Origin: Hominiventricola filiformis
Lineage (GTDB): Bacteria; Bacillota; Clostridia; Lachnospirales; Lachnospiraceae
Length of the DNA: 64,000 nt
NCBI RefSeq assembly: GCF_020686965.1
Contig: NZ_JAJEPS010000001.1
Span: 494,243-558,242 of the forward strand
Direction: 5' to 3'
Below are positions 7,522 to 16,125 of this stretch, in pieces; within the stretch, counting starts at the first letter, position 1, and every line of letters starts with the position of its first letter. The position numbers and the translations under genes were made by a program. Below the pieces are notes generated by a model. It made no database searches. It was given only the letters and a program-made list of their open reading frames with translations, and had not been told where the DNA came from.

Positions 7522-9195
7522 CAGTGCCACTGTCTCAACTTGCAGTTCATTAGTTCTGACAAATAATGCTCCGCTTTCACCATCGTAGGTAACAGGGAAG
7601 GTGAAATGGATCGTCTTTATCAGATGCTTGTCATCCCGCTTTTCCGGATACAGCTCTATAAACGAAACCATAGCCTGCAACAATGCCTTTTTATCCTCTG
7701 GCGACATGACATCGTAATACTTGCTGAAGCCTTCCAGCATTTCAAAGATGGATTTCTTCGTCATGGCAGATTTTTCAACCATAGCGATTTCCTGATCTAC
7801 TTCATCAAGTCTTGTCTGTGCATCCTCGATCTTTTCATACAGGTCATCCAGAATACGATTCAGACTGTCTACTTTACTTTGATAGTGCCTATCCGCAATG
7901 TCAAGCTCCGTCAGTCTCTTTTCAGTCTGGAGCAGATTGCCGCTATATTTGGTGATCTCATTTCGGATTGCTGTCTGCTTCTTCCGCAGAGAATTTACAT
8001 CTGTCTGGATATCAATCTTTTGAGAAATAAGCTCTACAAACTCCGGGATTGTCACCATGGAGGATATAACCTCTTTCACCTCGGTTTCCAGTTTGGTGCC
8101 GCTGTAATACTTGTTGGCAAGAGAACAGCTGATCCCGTTTCTATCTCTTCCGGATATGCACCGATAGGAAATATATCTCGGATAATAACCTTCTTTTCCG
8201 TTTTTCTTTTTCCTTGGCGGCGCAGTATAACCAAAGATGTTTTTTCCGCAGTCTGGACATCTGATCAGGCCAGTCAGTGGATAAACGGTCGTACTGTCAC
8301 TTCGGGTTTTTCGATGGGCAACATTCTTTTTCAGCCGCTCTGCTGCTTTTGCAAAAGTCTCCTTGCTGACAATCGGTTCATGCACGCCATCCACAAGGAT
8401 AATCTTGCTTTCATCGTCTTGCTTCACGACCTTCGTTTCGTTGTTCTTTCCCTCAACCTTTACCGTATGGCGGCGACCGTAGGAAATCATGCCTGCATAA
8501 ACCGGATTACTGAGAATGATACGAACGGTTCTGTCTGTAAAGCCAGAGATTTTTACATTTCCGCGCTGCTCACGCTGGATGTTTTCATCATTAAGTTTCT
8601 TTGCAATGTAGCTGATGCTCTGCCCTTCCTCTGTGTAGAGCCGGAAAATTTCCTTGACCGTTTCCGCTTCTTTCTGATATATCATTAGTTTTTTATCCTT
8701 CAAAGAATATCCAAACGGGGCCTGCGCTCCGTTCCAGAGACCGTTTCTGGCTTTTTGCTGTCTACCGGCAAGCGTCTGTTCATGAATGTTCTCAAGCTCG
8801 ACTTCCGCGACAGCTCCCATAATATTTGCAATCATCTTGCCGGTAACGGTTGAAGTGTCGATCCCGTCCTTGATCCCCAAAAGACCAATTCCATAGCTTG
8901 AAAGCTCCTGAAGGTACTTTGCGGTGTCACTGGTATTTCTGGCAAAACGGGAAAGCTTAAAAACAAGAACATAACGAATGTTGTCCTTCTTGCTCCGAAT
9001 ATCCTCCATCATCTGCGTAAAGGCAGGACGATGCTCGGCATTCTTTCCGGATTTCCCTTCATCCGTATATTTCCCGACAATATTGATCTTGCGCGCTTCC
9101 GCAAAAGCTCTAATTTCTGCTTCCTGTGCCTCAAGAGAAAAACCGTCCACCTGTATCAAAGTTGAAACACGTGTATATATGTATGCATTTTCCAT
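7510..9195 (-). CDS. Large serine recombinase (site-specific integrase)
   Basis: 561 residues from the ATG at 9195; the in-frame ATG six codons earlier lies in the ribosome site AAGGAGG and is less likely. The resolvase domain comes first (YIYTRVST with nucleophile Ser11, GKSGKNAEHRPAFTQMMEDI). A recombinase domain follows (NGAQAPFGYSL), then a zinc ribbon (CPDCGKN and a downstream RCISGRDRNGISC) and a long coiled coil near 390-470. Enzymes of this type integrate and excise mobile elements at short att sites. The gene ends 4 bp from the glgP stop, as expected for an integrase gene next to its attachment site. Its GC is close to that of the chromosome and below that of the mobilization genes, so the element looks mosaic. 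Confidence 0.93.
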   Translation of the reverse strand: MENAYIYTRVSTLIQVDGFSLEAQEAEIRAFAEARKINIVGKYTDEGKSGKNAEHRPAFTQMMEDIRSKKDNIRYVLVFKLSRFARNTSDTAKYLQELSSYGIGLLGIKDGIDTSTVTGKMIANIMGAVAEVELENIHEQTLAGRQQKARNGLWNGAQAPFGYSLKDKKLMIYQKEAETVKEIFRLYTEEGQSISYIAKKLNDENIQREQRGNVKISGFTDRTVRIILSNPVYAGMISYGRRHTVKVEGKNNETKVVKQDDESKIILVDGVHEPIVSKETFAKAAERLKKNVAHRKTRSDSTTVYPLTGLIRCPDCGKNIFGYTAPPRKKKNGKEGYYPRYISYRCISGRDRNGISCSLANKYYSGTKLETEVKEVISSMVTIPEFVELISQKIDIQTDVNSLRKKQTAIRNEITKYSGNLLQTEKRLTELDIADRHYQSKVDSLNRILDDLYEKIEDAQTRLDEVDQEIAMVEKSAMTKKSIFEMLEGFSKYYDVMSPEDKKALLQAMVSFIELYPEKRDDKHLIKTIHFTFPVTYDGESGALFVRTNELQVETVALLEK

Positions 9196-9222
9196 GGACG
9201 GTACCTCCTTCATTCTGTTTTG

Positions 9223-9432
9223 TCAGTAATAAACATCTACTTCAAACAGTATAAACGATGACAAAAAACTTTTCAATAGCCGCAGTAAAAAAAGAAGAGG
9301 GCTGGATGCCCCTTCTTGCATCCAGCCCTCTTGGTCTTCTTCTGTTTCCATAGATTTATACTTCATCAGCAGTTCGGCGATCATCGTAGAACAACGAATG
9401 AAGTTTACGTCTCTCATCAATTCATTGTTCAT
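9223..9432 (-). CDS. Small ORF of unknown function upstream of the recombinase
   Basis: 69 residues. The first 40 (MNNELMRDVNFIRCSTMIAE onward) look like a real small protein, while the C-terminal part is read through a strong terminator hairpin. The product may be a natural short accessory protein of the element or a truncated reading frame. I do not recognise a family. Confidence 0.35.
   Translation of the reverse strand: MNNELMRDVNFIRCSTMIAELLMKYKSMETEEDQEGWMQEGASSPLLFLLRLLKSFLSSFILFEVDVYY
9286..9332 (-). terminator. Strong intrinsic terminator between relaxase and recombinase genes
   Basis: A perfect 15-bp stem (9295-9309 with 9318-9332), an 8-base loop and a T tract on the minus strand. 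It would stop transcription from the relaxase operon before the recombinase gene, so the recombinase probably has its own promoter. Confidence 0.85.
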
Positions 9433-9441
9433 AAGCTATCC

Positions 9442-10398
9442 TCAACGTTCGTTTTGCAATCCTGTTGTTTTTCTCCTATAAGCAGCTACAATTTCCGGTG
9501 GTATGTTGTCTATCAGAGCATGAAGCTCACAAAGCTCCTGCTCCGTTTTTCCGTATTTCAGTCTGTCCGCAATCTTTTCCTTGCTGGCATCTTTTGCTGT
9601 TTGTAATTCCGCTTCCAGTGCGCTGTTCTCATCAGAAAGCGCTTTGTACGCCTTATCATACTTTCTGAGCTTCGTCCGCAGAGCTTCTGTTGCCGGAACA
9701 TATTTGTCCAACAATGCCTCCAGTTCTTCCATTTTCGATTTTTTATTAAGAAGATTGGTATCTGTCATCAGTTTCAGTATCTGCTCCTTCATCCGGTTCA
9801 GATGGACAGCCTCCTTGAATACCCGCGGTGGGATATGGTCGCGTCCGGTTTCACCGGCACTCTCGCCGCGCTCCAGATCGGGGTATTTTTTGACCATGTG
9901 CTCCCAGAACCTGTCCTGCCACTGCGTCAGCTTCTTCTTGTTGCCGACGATTTCCTTGGCGGAGAGCCGCTTGTCCGCTGTCAGCGGGACAAAGCAAAGG
10001 TGCATATGGGGCGTTTTCTCGTCCATATGCACCACGGCGGATATAATGGTTTTGGGATCCTGGTGTTCCCGGATAAAATCCAGCGCCTCCTGAAAATAGG
10101 CCTTGATTTCGCCCTTTTTCTTGCCCTTAAAGAACTCCGGGCTGGCAGTCACCAGCGCCTCCACCACGCGCACGCTGTCCGACCGCGTGCGGCAGACTGC
10201 CTCCGCGATCTGCTTTTCCGCCTCGGCGCGGTATTTGCGCTGCGGCGTCACCAGATGGAAATTGAGGTGGCTGCGCGCCGTGTCCACGTCGGGGTTGCTG
10301 GCGTACTTCTCCTTGGTACGCTCGTTGTGGGACTCGATGTGGCCGATTTCCGGCCCCTTGTACTTGGCAAAGCGGAGAATGGCGTACTGTGCTTTCAT
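9442..10398 (-). CDS. MobV-family (Pre/Mob) relaxase
   Basis: 318 residues from the ATG at 10398, which overlaps the stop of the upstream gene as ATGA. The N-terminal domain has the relaxase motif HMDEKTPHMH (H124, D126, E127, H131, H133) that binds metal at the nicking site. The C-terminal third is a coiled coil (about 205-300). Such proteins nick oriT and lead single-stranded DNA into a helper's conjugation channel. A longer start at 10422 exists but runs into the preceding gene and lacks the overlap pattern. Early GC is much higher than in the recombinase gene. Confidence 0.9.
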   Translation of the reverse strand: MKAQYAILRFAKYKGPEIGHIESHNERTKEKYASNPDVDTARSHLNFHLVTPQRKYRAEAEKQIAEAVCRTRSDSVRVVEALVTASPEFFKGKKKGEIKAYFQEALDFIREHQDPKTIISAVVHMDEKTPHMHLCFVPLTADKRLSAKEIVGNKKKLTQWQDRFWEHMVKKYPDLERGESAGETGRDHIPPRVFKEAVHLNRMKEQILKLMTDTNLLNKKSKMEELEALLDKYVPATEALRTKLRKYDKAYKALSDENSALEAELQTAKDASKEKIADRLKYGKTEQELCELHALIDNIPPEIVAAYRRKTTGLQNER

Positions 10399-10613
10399 CG
10401 GCGCTCCCCTCGCTTCACCCACACGATGTCGCAGTCCAGCACGTCGGTCAGTTCCACGACCTCCTTGTAGCGGATGCTCTCCCTTTGCAATTTTGCGGAC
10501 AGATTGGAAACACTGTCCGACCAGCCATATTCATCATGTAACAGGTCAACAACTTCCTGCATGGTAAAACCGGCGCGAACGATCTGCGCCTTGATCTCAT
10601 TGCGTACACTCAT
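10395..10613 (-). CDS. Small DUF6471/HTH-like DNA-binding protein of the mobilization operon
   Basis: 72 residues from the ATG at 10613 (MSVRNEIKAQIVRAGFTMQE). The pattern KAQIVRAGFTMQEVVDLL, NLSAKLQRESI and an ending DIVWVKRG resembles the small HTH-like family often found in front of MobV relaxases. Its stop overlaps the relaxase start, so the two are made together. A role as an auxiliary oriT-binding protein or repressor of the operon is inferred. An upstream in-frame ATG at 10661 lacks a convincing ribosome site. Confidence 0.7.
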   Translation of the reverse strand: MSVRNEIKAQIVRAGFTMQEVVDLLHDEYGWSDSVSNLSAKLQRESIRYKEVVELTDVLDCDIVWVKRGERR

Positions 10614-10775
10614 ATTCAAATTCCCTCCAAAATTCAGATGATGAAAAAGCGAAGCCAGCACGCCATTCGGCGCATCCGCTTCGCTGTATCGTGAAAAATT
10701 CTATTGTCGTCAAATCCGCTCAGAATCGCCGTTATGATGTCCTGTTCACAGGTGGCACCTATCGACTTTTCTGTT

Positions 10776-10804
10776 CTGTGTGACTTTACTCTAAAACGTG
10801 TGAT
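10776..10804. other. Candidate MobV-type oriT
   Basis: The stretch GTGTGACTTTACTCTAAAA followed by CGTGTGA contains GTGTG ends and an ACTTTA...TAAA core. This resembles the origin of pMV158-type MobV relaxases, where the nick lies in TAGTGTG/TTA. It lies in the 395-bp gene-free stretch 10614-11008 upstream of the mobilization genes. The same stretch has another inverted repeat (AGCGAAGC ... GCTTCGCT, about 10649-10687) and CGTACATACGTAC/GTACGTACGTATAC repeats near 10975-11038. The assignment rests on likeness only. Confidence 0.4.
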
Positions 10805-11008
10805 TCTCCACACTTCCACGTACCCGCTTTGCTGTTCCGAGAAGCGCGATTCCGTGAAACCATTTCTGCCATCAGGCAAATAATTTACGGATTTCACTTG
10901 GCTTGATTTCGTGCCCGAAAATATAGGCTTTGCCGGTCAGAGTTTTTCATATAGCGGCGTTTCAGGAAAGTAAAACGTACATACGTACACGGCGCAGTCG
11001 CAGAAAAA

Positions 11009-12382
11009 TCATCGCCAGTCCTCCGGTACGTACGTATACTCTGAAGCATCAGAAAACCCGTTTATATTAGGTCTGGCAATCGCTTCAATACCGAAGAAGC
11101 CCCATACACGCCGTCCGGCAGCATTGGTGATCTTGTTGCAGTATTCAAGATTGTACTTGCTTTGGTTCGCAATCACACTCTCGCTGAAGCTGCGGCGCTT
11201 TAACGGTGTCAGATTATTTTCCTCACACCACATCCGGTAAATTTCGTACAAGTCTTTAGAGCTGATGGTGCAGTCCGCCTTCAGCCGGATATAGCCCTCG
11301 GATTCCAGAAAATCAAAGACGTTATTGTTATCTCGCTTCACTGCCTCCCGGTTATCCCGTGTGCGCTGGCTTTCCGTGAATTTGAAGTTGTTGGCGGCAA
11401 GCCGCTTCAAGCCCTCAAACGCCCAGAGGAAAATCCCCTCGGCTTCGGCTTTCATCTTTTCGGCAAGGTCAGGATCATCTATCCGTCCCGCAGGCTTTTC
11501 CTTGGTAGTCAGCACAAGCTGTCGGCGGTAAAATCCATCGCTCCGGTCATATAGCGCTTGCAGATCGCCGTTGGAGAACGCCAGCAGGCGGGCAAACATC
11601 CACCCTTGATAGCTCTGCTTGCCCTTGCGTTCCAGATCCATCTTACCTTGGGCGGTCACGATAGACTTGACATAGTTGGTCTGCCGCAGTGCTTCCATCC
11701 GCATATCATCATCCACGCACAGCAGAATGTGTTCCAGGTCGGCGCGGGCAAAGCGGTTTTCAGAAATTTTGCCGATGCTGCCATCCTTCATGTTGCTGCC
11801 GAGAAGCGCAACCAGCACAGCACCGATCTGTGATTTTCCTTCACCACCGTTTCCCTTAATCACCATCATGCGTTGCCCCTTATTGCTGGGAATCAGGCAA
11901 TAGCCAATAAACTCCTGTAAGGTTGGAATGTCCTCTGTATAGAGAAGCCCATCCAGAAAAGAAAGCCACCGGACGGGAGCCGGTGCGTCAGGGCGGTATG
12001 CCACCGGCAGTCTGCTCCGCACAATGTTCGGTCTGCCCTCGGTAAAGCTGCCGTCCAGCTTCAAAGTACCGTTTGCCAGATGGATTCTATCTGCTTCCGG
12101 TGCAAAGTCCTCCACATGAGCCGCCAGCTTCATCACTTCCAGAATGTTGGTGATTTTGCGGGGGATATTGTTCACGGCGCAGCATTTCAGTTTCTCATAG
12201 ATTTCGCCACGAAGCGGCAGATCGTCGGTCACTCTGCCGTCCGGTGTAAAGAAAGCACCATCGGCAAAGATGATTTTCCGACTGCTCAGAAATTCATCAC
12301 AGAACAGCGCCTCATTGATATTTGTGCCATCAAACCATATGGGCGCGTCTAAATTAGCCGATTTCCGTTTCGTCACGGGCAT
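11009..12382 (-). CDS. Phage/plasmid primase-helicase, P4/D5 family
   Basis: 457 residues. A D5-N-like region comes first, then an SF3-type helicase core with Walker A GNGGEGKS (177-184) and Walker B LLCVDDD near 226-232. The C-terminus is winged-helix-like. Together with the overlapping CHC2 primase gene it would replicate the excised element. Start: the ATG at 12382 lies 29 bp inside the upstream gene in another frame, giving coupled translation. The full-length P4 alpha protein has both halves in one chain; here they are split into two genes. Confidence 0.88.
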   Translation of the reverse strand: MPVTKRKSANLDAPIWFDGTNINEALFCDEFLSSRKIIFADGAFFTPDGRVTDDLPLRGEIYEKLKCCAVNNIPRKITNILEVMKLAAHVEDFAPEADRIHLANGTLKLDGSFTEGRPNIVRSRLPVAYRPDAPAPVRWLSFLDGLLYTEDIPTLQEFIGYCLIPSNKGQRMMVIKGNGGEGKSQIGAVLVALLGSNMKDGSIGKISENRFARADLEHILLCVDDDMRMEALRQTNYVKSIVTAQGKMDLERKGKQSYQGWMFARLLAFSNGDLQALYDRSDGFYRRQLVLTTKEKPAGRIDDPDLAEKMKAEAEGIFLWAFEGLKRLAANNFKFTESQRTRDNREAVKRDNNNVFDFLESEGYIRLKADCTISSKDLYEIYRMWCEENNLTPLKRRSFSESVIANQSKYNLEYCNKITNAAGRRVWGFFGIEAIARPNINGFSDASEYTYVPEDWR

Positions 12383-12974
12383 CCACCTCCTTTTCCGTCC
12401 GTTTCAGGCGTTCTTCCAGCCGGTCAATCCTGCCGTCCTTTTGAAGCATATCCACGGTTTTCACGCGAACCTCCAACTCCGCAAAGGTTAAAATATCTGT
12501 CAGATCCTCGATATAATCGAGCATCTGGCAGGCTTCCACAAAGTGGTCATCAAGAGTATCATCCGGCGTTTTGGGCGCGTATTGCACCTTCCAATGCGCC
12601 AAAAGATGCAGATAATCGCACAATATCCGCTGACAATGCAGCGTCTCATTCTGGAACGCCTTTGCCAGCGGATATTTCGGTTTCCGCAGCGCTGCCGCAG
12701 CCGGGGGCTTGTCCGGGTCGATCCCAAAGTCATACGCCAGCTTTTTCGCTGCGTCATAGCTGCTCAGGTTGAACAGCTTTGCCACAAGGTCGATCACATC
12801 GCCGTGGGCTCCGCACCCGAAGCAGTAGAAGTAATCCTCATTCAGCTTCATACTGGGTGTACGGTCGGCGTGGAAGGGGCAGCAGATCATGCTGCCACGA
12901 TTTACTTCCAATCCGTAGTATTCGGCAGCCTCTTTCACGGAAACTGCCATCTTGATTTGTGTAAATAAATCCAT
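12354..12974 (-). CDS. CHC2 zinc-finger DNA primase domain protein
   Basis: 206 residues from the ATG at 12974, preceded by AGGAGGAAACAGGT. The zinc motif is C32, H35, C51 and C54 (CPFHADRTPS ... YFYCFGCGAHGDVIDL). That is the N-terminal finger of DnaG-type primases, but no TOPRIM domain follows. Instead a helical region leads into the overlapping helicase gene. Its role is priming during replication of the mobile element. A longer reading frame upstream (to 13106) overlaps the remnant of another gene and is not used. Confidence 0.88.
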   Translation of the reverse strand: MDLFTQIKMAVSVKEAAEYYGLEVNRGSMICCPFHADRTPSMKLNEDYFYCFGCGAHGDVIDLVAKLFNLSSYDAAKKLAYDFGIDPDKPPAAAALRKPKYPLAKAFQNETLHCQRILCDYLHLLAHWKVQYAPKTPDDTLDDHFVEACQMLDYIEDLTDILTFAELEVRVKTVDMLQKDGRIDRLEERLKRTEKEVDARDETEIG

Positions 12975-13041
12975 ACCTGTTTCCTCCTGTAAAATAATTG
13001 AACTTCGCCGTTCTGCTCGATGCCGTTCCTGCCCGAGAATC

Positions 13042-13098
13042 TCACTCCGGCGTTTTGGTTTCCTTGGCACGCGGAATGCGGTACTTCTCCGGAAGCAT
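13042..13098 (-). pseudogene. Short C-terminal remnant upstream of the primase gene
   Basis: An 18-residue frame MLPEKYRIPRAKETKTPE ends in TGA and is closed upstream by a stop four codons before its ATG. The sequence looks like the tail of a longer protein that was deleted. It overlaps nothing else. Confidence 0.25.
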
Positions 13099-13230
13099 AT
13101 CCTCATCGGACGATCATGAAATTTTCAAGGTGCTGCGTGGTTTACGTCTAAATTTTAGTAAGAAAACAGGCTCTTTCCCGTATATCCAAGAGGTAGGAAA
13201 AGTCGGATGAAAGTAGGATTTTTCCACGCT

Positions 13231-13261
13231 TTGAGACAAAAACGAAAAAGCATGATATAAT
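13231..13261 (+). promoter_or_regulatory. Likely promoter of the XRE gene
   Basis: TTGAGA (13231-13236) and TATAAT (13256-13261), 19 bp apart, lie just upstream of the ribosome site AGGAGG. The long spacer makes it a weak match. Confidence 0.45.
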
Positions 13262-13289
13262 ACAGAAAAATGGAAAAGGAGGCTGCTGT

Positions 13290-14132
13290 ATGCAGGTTAA
13301 GCTGACAATCGGGGAACGTTTGAAGGATTTACGAGTAGAGCGAAAGCTGACCTTGGAGCAGCTTGCCGCCGAGGTGGGTATCTCGAAATCCGCACTTGGC
13401 AAATATGAATCAGATAACGGCAAGGACATCAGCCCGTACAGCATTCTGTTGCTGGCGGACTATTACGGTGTTTCCTGCGACTATCTGATGGGACGGACGG
13501 AAACAAAAAATCACCCAAACACAGCTCTGCATGAGCTGCATTTGAGTGATGCTTCGATTGATGTATTGAAAGCGGGCAAGTTCAACCACCGGCTGCTGTC
13601 GGAGCTGATCTGCCATAAGGATTTCCAACGCTTCATGCTGGATGCTGAGATTTACGTTGACCGGATCGCAGATATGCGGGTCAACGATATGAATGCCGTG
13701 CTGGAAGCTGTCCGGCAGATGGCATTGATGAAAAACGGCGGCGAAGAAAATGACCTGCACCTGCGGACGCTGGAAGTGGCGCAGATTCGGGAAGATGAAT
13801 ATTTCGGAAGCCTGATTGCAGATGACCTGAAAGGCATCCTCCGAGATATTCGGAGTGAACACCGCCCCGATACCATGACGGCAGATGAAACATCCCTCGC
13901 CGCAACCATACGGGGTCAGTTACAGGATGCGATGAACTTTGAGGGAAGCTCCGAGGAAAAGAAAGCGAAAGCATTGCTTTCCACATTGGGGATTGATTAC
14001 GATGCCATCACAATGGAACAATTTGTCAACTTGATCGAGGTACTAAAGCTGTCCAAGCACCTGAAAACTCCCATCAGCCAGCGTGGGAAAACGACCATGA
14101 CCCACGGCAAGGGAAAGCGGAAGAAACGCTGA
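13290..14132 (+). CDS. XRE-family transcriptional regulator
   Basis: 280 residues. The N-terminal HTH_3 domain (GERLKDLRVERKLTLEQLAAEVGISKSALGKYESD, about 7-41) is followed by the ADYYGVSCDYLMGRTE ending typical of Firmicute repressors, then a helical effector region and a basic tail. It is read away from the primase genes across a 315-bp gap, as the master repressor of an integrative element usually is. The ribosome site is AAAGGAGG. It is the last recognisable gene of the element core. Confidence 0.88.
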   Translation: MQVKLTIGERLKDLRVERKLTLEQLAAEVGISKSALGKYESDNGKDISPYSILLLADYYGVSCDYLMGRTETKNHPNTALHELHLSDASIDVLKAGKFNHRLLSELICHKDFQRFMLDAEIYVDRIADMRVNDMNAVLEAVRQMALMKNGGEENDLHLRTLEVAQIREDEYFGSLIADDLKGILRDIRSEHRPDTMTADETSLAATIRGQLQDAMNFEGSSEEKKAKALLSTLGIDYDAITMEQFVNLIEVLKLSKHLKTPISQRGKTTMTHGKGKRKKR

Positions 14133-14561
14133 AACAAAGGCATCGCTGTGGTGGGACGAAGGCTTTTATATACCTCTGCTTCCTTTTCCGGACAGGCGGA
14201 TTTTGTTTCTCAAAAATCCTGCATTTGTGCCGCAACTCACGTCACAAAACCCGCCTGTCCTACTGCCGCGAAAAAGCGTTTGCCGCCACACTCTGCCCCA
14301 TTGCTGAGTACGCCGTCAACCCCTTTCCCGCGTCAGCCGGAAGCAAAGGTATAACACACTAGACTTTCCTGCGGAAAATCGTGTGCCAACAGGGATGCTC
14401 GCACCCCTATTGGAAACCCAGCGTCAAAGGGATGTTCCCTTTGAAATCCCTCATTTTCTTCGCAGGCGCATATGCAAACTGCAAAAGCAACAGCTTGAAA
14501 ATAAAAAAACGCTGCAATCTTCGCCATATAATTGGACGAAAATTGCAGCGTTTTATCACAC
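14133..14561. other. Gene-free stretch between the XRE gene and the redox cluster
   Basis: Several short frames occur but none has a ribosome site and family likeness together. The region holds an inverted match between AGGCGGATTTTG (about 14194) and CAAAACCCGCCT (about 14246) and the terminator at 14503-14556. It is a plausible place for the right end of the element, but I could not find a repeat matching the left end. Confidence 0.4.
14503..14556. terminator. Bidirectional terminator
   Basis: AAAACGCTGCAAT (14506-14518) pairs perfectly with ATTGCAGCGTTTT (14542-14554). A nested TTCG/CGAA pairing lies inside the loop, and A/T tracts lie on both sides. It ends the minus-strand redox operon and could also stop readthrough from the XRE side. 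Confidence 0.8.
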
Positions 14562-15239
14562 TCAATGTAAATAAAAAGTGGGCAGCCATTTCAACAGCAT
14601 TGATATAAGATATCCAATCAGCACGAACATCACCATTACGGAGAGATAATCGATCAGAAAGATGAGCACCGGCTCGGTATAATCGTAGAATACGAAGTGG
14701 CTTCTAAGCAGCAGATATAAACTAACACCTCTGTGTCGGAAAGCGAACGTGCCATACGCTGCCCAGAACCAGCCGATCAGCCGCAGGCTCCATGTTCGCA
14801 TGGATGAGGGCTGCAAGTATTTGCGCGCCATCGCCAGCATCATGCTCCAGTGAAACCCCAGATGCAGGCTCATACAGATGAAGCCCCAGTAAGCGCAGAG
14901 GATATGCACCTGCTGTGCAAGCTCATAGCCACCGTGCTTGGGGAAAAACGCAAACACATGGCGGGACAGCACAATGCCGCTGATCATGGAGCCGACCATG
15001 CACAGGAGAATCAGCCCTGCCAGTGCCGTCTGCACGATGCGCAGGGGCGTGTAGCGCCCCCGCGGCACTGCGTTGATCCACCTGCGGTTCAAAACATGAT
15101 GTGCCACAAACAGGGCGAACATTCCCATACCGATCCACTCGTGGGCTGCTTCCCCCACAAGGCCATAGGCCATCAGAAGCAGCATGGACACCGACATGGC
15201 CGCATCTACGGCGATTTTTATTTTGAGAGTTGGTTTCAT
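14562..15239 (-). CDS. DUF4405 membrane protein, cytochrome b-like
   Basis: 225 residues with about five membrane helices. Two histidine-bearing helices (HEWIGMGMFALFVAHHVLNR and VHILCAYWGFICMSLHLGFH) match the DUF4405/cytochrome b561-like pattern in which paired His residues hold haem b. It is the last gene of the exported esterase/flavodoxin cluster and could pass electrons across the membrane to the lipoprotein flavodoxin encoded upstream. Haem binding and the partner are inferred. The gap to the preceding gene is only 4 bp. Confidence 0.8.
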   Translation of the reverse strand: MKPTLKIKIAVDAAMSVSMLLLMAYGLVGEAAHEWIGMGMFALFVAHHVLNRRWINAVPRGRYTPLRIVQTALAGLILLCMVGSMISGIVLSRHVFAFFPKHGGYELAQQVHILCAYWGFICMSLHLGFHWSMMLAMARKYLQPSSMRTWSLRLIGWFWAAYGTFAFRHRGVSLYLLLRSHFVFYDYTEPVLIFLIDYLSVMVMFVLIGYLISMLLKWLPTFYLH

Positions 15240-15243
15240 GTCC

Positions 15244-16125
15244 TCATCCTTTGCTGTGAGAGATCACCCAGTTCAAATTGTCTGGGTCATCAAAGACCAC
15301 ATTAGCTCCACCGTGGTAGTTATAAATGCCCTTTTCGTTGAAGAAGGCATTATTGGGCGTTTCAATACGAAGAACCTGGTCGATGTCGGCATCGCTCCAA
15401 CCGGCATTTTCATAGGCATCGTGGAGATTTTCGTAAGCCGAGCGGGCCTTGGCGCTGCCGTAATACTCGTCACCGTCGGCCATGTAGATATAGATCGCCA
15501 CGCTATTCTCCGCAATGGGTGCATAGCTGCCATCCCACTGAGAAGCGCCGTGGAGATAGGCGGCGTACAGGTCGGGCCGCATGGCCACCGCCTGAGACAT
15601 GGTCTCGCCGCCAGCGGAATACCCGGCGGCATAGACGCGGCTGGTGTCCACTGAAAAGTGGTCGATCATGTACTCCGCCAGTTCGTTGGCCTGCCGTGCG
15701 GATTTTTCACCCCAGTCAGTGAGCTGTGCAGAAACCACGACCATCTCGGTGTCCAGCCTTGTCCATGCGGTAAAGCCACTCCAATTCAGATTGCTGCCGG
15801 AAGAATCTTCACCGAACCACATCATGTTATAGCCCGGCATAACGACCATCATCGGAAACTTGCGGCTGCCATCGTAACTGTCTGGCAGATAATAGCTGTA
15901 ATGGATGTCACCGTCCGCGCCGGAGAAGATTTGCTCTGCAAACAGGCCAGTCTGAACCGGCTCCGATGTGACAGCCGATGCTGTGCTTTCCAACGGTTCT
16001 TCCGTCAGTTCGGCACTCGGTGCAGGCATTGTCTCCGGCTGGGTCGGCACTGCTGTACCGGCTCTGCACCCCGCGAGAGTCAGTATCAACACAAGAGTCA
16101 CCGAAAGCGAAAAAAATCGATTCAC
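15244..16125 (-). CDS. Lipoprotein alpha/beta hydrolase (polyhydroxybutyrate depolymerase/feruloyl esterase-like)
   Basis: 293 residues. It has a signal peptide with a lipobox ending LILTLAGC, then a Ser/Thr/Pro-rich linker and an alpha/beta hydrolase domain with the nucleophile motif GYSAGG near residue 170. The phrase PMMVVMPGYN and the overall pattern suit the LpqC/PHB-depolymerase-like esterases, which are close to feruloyl and acetyl xylan esterases. It would act outside the cell, anchored in the membrane. Its start overlaps the stop of the aldo/keto reductase gene by 4 bp. The substrate is unknown. Confidence 0.82.
   Translation of the reverse strand: MNRFFSLSVTLVLILTLAGCRAGTAVPTQPETMPAPSAELTEEPLESTASAVTSEPVQTGLFAEQIFSGADGDIHYSYYLPDSYDGSRKFPMMVVMPGYNMMWFGEDSSGSNLNWSGFTAWTRLDTEMVVVSAQLTDWGEKSARQANELAEYMIDHFSVDTSRVYAAGYSAGGETMSQAVAMRPDLYAAYLHGASQWDGSYAPIAENSVAIYIYMADGDEYYGSAKARSAYENLHDAYENAGWSDADIDQVLRIETPNNAFFNEKGIYNYHGGANVVFDDPDNLNWVISHSKG

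Larger units (their letters stand above)
7510..14132. mobile_element. Integrative mobilizable element core (serine recombinase, MobV, primase, XRE)
   Basis: Recombinase, relaxase, small DNA-binding protein, possible oriT, primase and helicase genes and an XRE regulator lie in one block directly at the 3' end of glgP. There are no conjugation (T4SS) genes, so it would depend on a helper. The left end is the glgP junction. The right end is not fixed: it may be near 14.13-14.56 kb, or at 23.2 kb if the redox cluster is cargo. Confidence 0.75.

Noticed and set aside
10634..10897. 87-residue minus-strand frame upstream of the mobilization operon
   Set aside because: It overlaps the possible oriT and inverted repeats, has no ribosome site and resembles no family.
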